From Mesorhizobium sp. WSM4306 (lineage in GTDB: Bacteria; Pseudomonadota; Alphaproteobacteria; Rhizobiales; Rhizobiaceae): a stretch of DNA of 64,000 bases. This document shows positions 63,586 through 64,000 of the stretch, piece by piece. The notes beneath the pieces are model-generated. The model did no database searches. It was not told the DNA's origin and saw only the letters and a list, made by a program, of their open reading frames with translations. The first letter of the stretch is position 1. Each line of letters starts with the position of its first letter. The translations under genes and the position numbers were made by a program. The stretch lies in NCBI RefSeq assembly GCF_007003975.1, contig NZ_VFTC01000008.1, positions 1 through 64,000 of the forward strand. Reading direction: 5' to 3'.

Positions 63586-64000
63586 CTACCGCAGTCTCGG
63601 AATGACCGCGACCGGCCGGTAGCCGTGCTTTTGCAGAAAGGCTGCAAGCCTGGCAGGGTCCGGCTGCATGGGATCGCCATAGTCGCGTGCGTGAATGCCG
63701 CCCGACACGTAAAGCACGTCGATGCCATTGTCGGCGGCGCCCTTGACGTCGGTCATCATGCCGTCGCCGATGGCCAGCACCTCGGAGCGCTCGACGTTAC
63801 GGCCAAGGAGCAAGGCGACCTCCCGCATTGCTGCGTCATAGACCGGCGCATAGGGTTTTCCGGCGATCAGCGTGCGGCCGCCGAGCTGGGCATAGTCGCG
63901 GGCCAAGGCACCGGCGCACCAGATCATGCGCTCGCCGCGCTCGACCACGATGTCGGGGTTGGCGCAGATGAAAGGCAGGTTCCTTGCCCGCAGCCGACGC
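63586..64000 (-). CDS. HAD-superfamily hydrolase (TIGR01459-like), 5' end beyond the window
   Basis: The C-terminal 138 or so codons are present. They contain NLPFICANPDIVVERGERMIW-like sequence at the window edge, KPYAPVYDAAM (HAD motif III lysine) and LAIGDGMMTDVKGAADNGID (motif IV acidic pair). This matches the NagD-like HAD-IIA hydrolases, which dephosphorylate small phosphates. The gene continues to the right past base 64000. It is followed by ribF in the same operon. Confidence 0.88.
   Translation of the reverse strand, partial: RRLRARNLPFICANPDIVVERGERMIWCAGALARDYAQLGGRTLIAGKPYAPVYDAAMREVALLLGRNVERSEVLAIGDGMMTDVKGAADNGIDVLYVSGGIHARDYGDPMQPDPARLAAFLQKHGYRPVAVIPRLR

Noticed and set aside
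1-64000. Genomic island, phage or integrative element
   Set aside because: Apart from one IS481 element there is no integrase, relaxase, tRNA junction or phage gene; the rest is mostly conserved housekeeping and metabolic genes.

Overview
The window is a 64 kb piece of an alphaproteobacterial, most likely Mesorhizobium-like (Hyphomicrobiales) chromosome. The evidence is uniformly high GC; rhizobial-type single-copy genes (lpxK-waaA-DUF374-DUF4170-cysQ-pmbA, epmA/efp, ileS, ribF, rsmD, tadA, and a mutL with a built-in endonuclease motif); and several intergenic palindromic elements of the kind common in Mesorhizobium. The species is inferred, not proven. No rRNA, tRNA, CRISPR array, phage module or replication origin was seen. 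The only recognisable mobile element is one IS481-family insertion at the left end.

Layout. 1-1.6 kb: an IS481 element that split a palindromic repeat and left a 4-bp target duplication. 1.6-6.2 kb: a translationally coupled homogentisate operon (hmgA, MBL-fold hydrolase, fumarylacetoacetase-type gene, small membrane protein, DinB-fold protein) divergent from a MarR regulator. 6.4-8.7 kb: kbl-tdh threonine degradation. 9-11 kb: a GGDEF-EAL cyclic-di-GMP protein. 11-12 kb: a MarR regulator and a membrane protein sharing a nested palindromic operator. 12.2-21.1 kb: an amine-oriented stretch with a TMADH-like flavin oxidoreductase, a Tat-exported family-5 solute-binding protein, a non-pyrrolysine MttB-family methyltransferase and a LysR regulator; queF, an alpha/beta hydrolase and two paralogous secreted proteins lie among them. 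21.2-26.9 kb: mutL, small hypotheticals, and an EamA transporter with its LysR regulator.

27.2-32.8 kb: a lipid A/Kdo envelope cluster (lpxK, waaA, a DUF374 acyltransferase-like gene, DUF4170) running into cysQ and pmbA. 33-34.8 kb: epmA divergent from efp. 34.8-37.1 kb: a cardiolipin synthase-like PLD protein and an endonuclease/exonuclease/phosphatase-family protein. 37.1-42.3 kb: cupin/TetR, a SARP-BTAD-TPR regulator, a second EamA transporter and a DUF1194 VWA-like protein. 42.4-48.8 kb: a sugar locus on one strand (lacI, binding protein, two permeases, GH127 beta-L-arabinofuranosidase) with twin LacI operators and no ATPase gene. 49-53.4 kb: a RibD-like reductase, a patatin-like lipase and an active/inactive M16 peptidase pair. 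53.5-64 kb: rsmD, an rluB-like pseudouridine synthase with a 47-residue tandem repeat, tadA, a lipoprotein, ileS, a MipA/OmpV protein, HdeD, ribF and a truncated HAD hydrolase.

The points most worth follow-up are: the MttB-type methyltransferase neighbourhood and a TMADH-like enzyme that lacks one expected [4Fe-4S] cysteine; a palindromic element translated in frame at the N-terminus of an inactive M16 peptidase; the GH127 locus with a palindromic element between its binding-protein and permease genes; and the repeat-expanded pseudouridine synthase.
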